A stretch of 36,298 nucleotides of DNA from Bacteroidales bacterium (lineage in GTDB: Bacteria > Bacteroidota > Bacteroidia > Bacteroidales > Muribaculaceae): the NCBI GenBank assembly GCA_019416285.1, contig DXXM01000033.1:1-36298 (forward strand), given 5' to 3'. This document shows, piece after piece, positions 36,278-36,298 of the stretch (positions are counted from its first letter, which is position 1; each line of letters starts with the position of its first letter). The position numbers and the translations under genes were made by a program. Below the pieces are notes generated by a model. It saw only the letters and a list, made by a program, of their open reading frames with translations, searched no databases and was not told the origin of the DNA.

Positions 36278-36298
36278 ACAGTGGGTCGAGCCCACTGT
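36278..36298. repeat. Short palindrome at the window end
   Basis: ACAGTGGG and CCCACTGT are perfect 8-bp arms around TCGAG, ending exactly at the last base. It may be a hairpin within an IS end or an assembly edge effect. Confidence 0.4.

Noticed and set aside
36246..36298. Short plus-strand open reading to the window end as a transposase fragment
   Set aside because: Only about 16 codons are available and they show no transposase feature.
1..36298. tRNA, rRNA or CRISPR array
   Set aside because: No cloverleaf-like stretch, rRNA core sequence or regularly spaced direct repeat was seen by eye; a covariance-model search was not possible.

Overview
The window reads as a chromosomal piece of a gut-type Bacteroidales, probably Muribaculaceae or a close relative. 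The evidence is a full-length SprA/Sov type IX secretion translocon, a SusD-family lipoprotein, secreted proteins with type IX-like C-terminal tails, strictly anaerobic nucleotide reduction (NrdD/NrdG), glycine-lipid acyltransferases typical of Bacteroidetes, and promoters of the Bacteroidetes form (TAnnTTTG, sometimes with an upstream TTG/TTTG about 20 nt away). The genus call is inference. Coding density is high; the longest stretch without a gene is 240 bp (20981-21220). I saw no tRNA, rRNA or CRISPR array.

Layout. 1-105: an IS-like repeat end, then about 50 bp of spacer. 106-8212 (minus): sprA behind ruvA. 8319-12368 (plus): an RluA-type pseudouridine synthase, a likely glsA-glsB pair, galE and a small membrane PH-like protein, closed by a strong terminator. 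12472-19864 (minus): murB, murA, a RelA/SpoT homologue with a degenerate hydrolase centre, a lipoprotein of unknown function, a YihY/BrkB membrane protein and ridA. 20022-20980 (plus): a Dabb protein and a HAD hydrolase. 21221-23922 (plus): nrdD-nrdG. 23945-26933 (minus): hisS, and an MlaE/MlaF lipid-transport pair whose terminator lies inside the end of nrdG. 27040-29289 (plus): nfo and an SLC45/GPH-type sugar transporter. 29444-36178 (minus): susD, an unknown secreted protein and a large multidomain pectate-lyase-like protein, together the remnant of a polysaccharide utilisation locus.

How it works together. Much of the window serves the cell envelope: peptidoglycan precursors (MurA, MurB), glycine lipids (GlsA, GlsB), sugar nucleotides (GalE), lipid transport (MlaEF) and protein export (SprA). 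SprA belongs to the secretion system that could export the pectate-lyase-like protein and its neighbour, both of which carry tail sequences resembling type IX sorting signals. The SusD locus would bind pectin fragments, but its SusC partner is not in the window; an IS-like repeat begins 22 bp upstream of susD.

Most notable points: inverted repeat ends at both edges of the window (IS copies, or assembly breaks at them); MurA with Asp in place of the fosfomycin-target Cys; an RSH enzyme that combines a destroyed HD hydrolase motif with the RxKD synthetase motif of bifunctional enzymes; a terminator embedded in the nrdG coding sequence; and two unassigned envelope proteins. I did not find a convincing wholly new multi-gene system.
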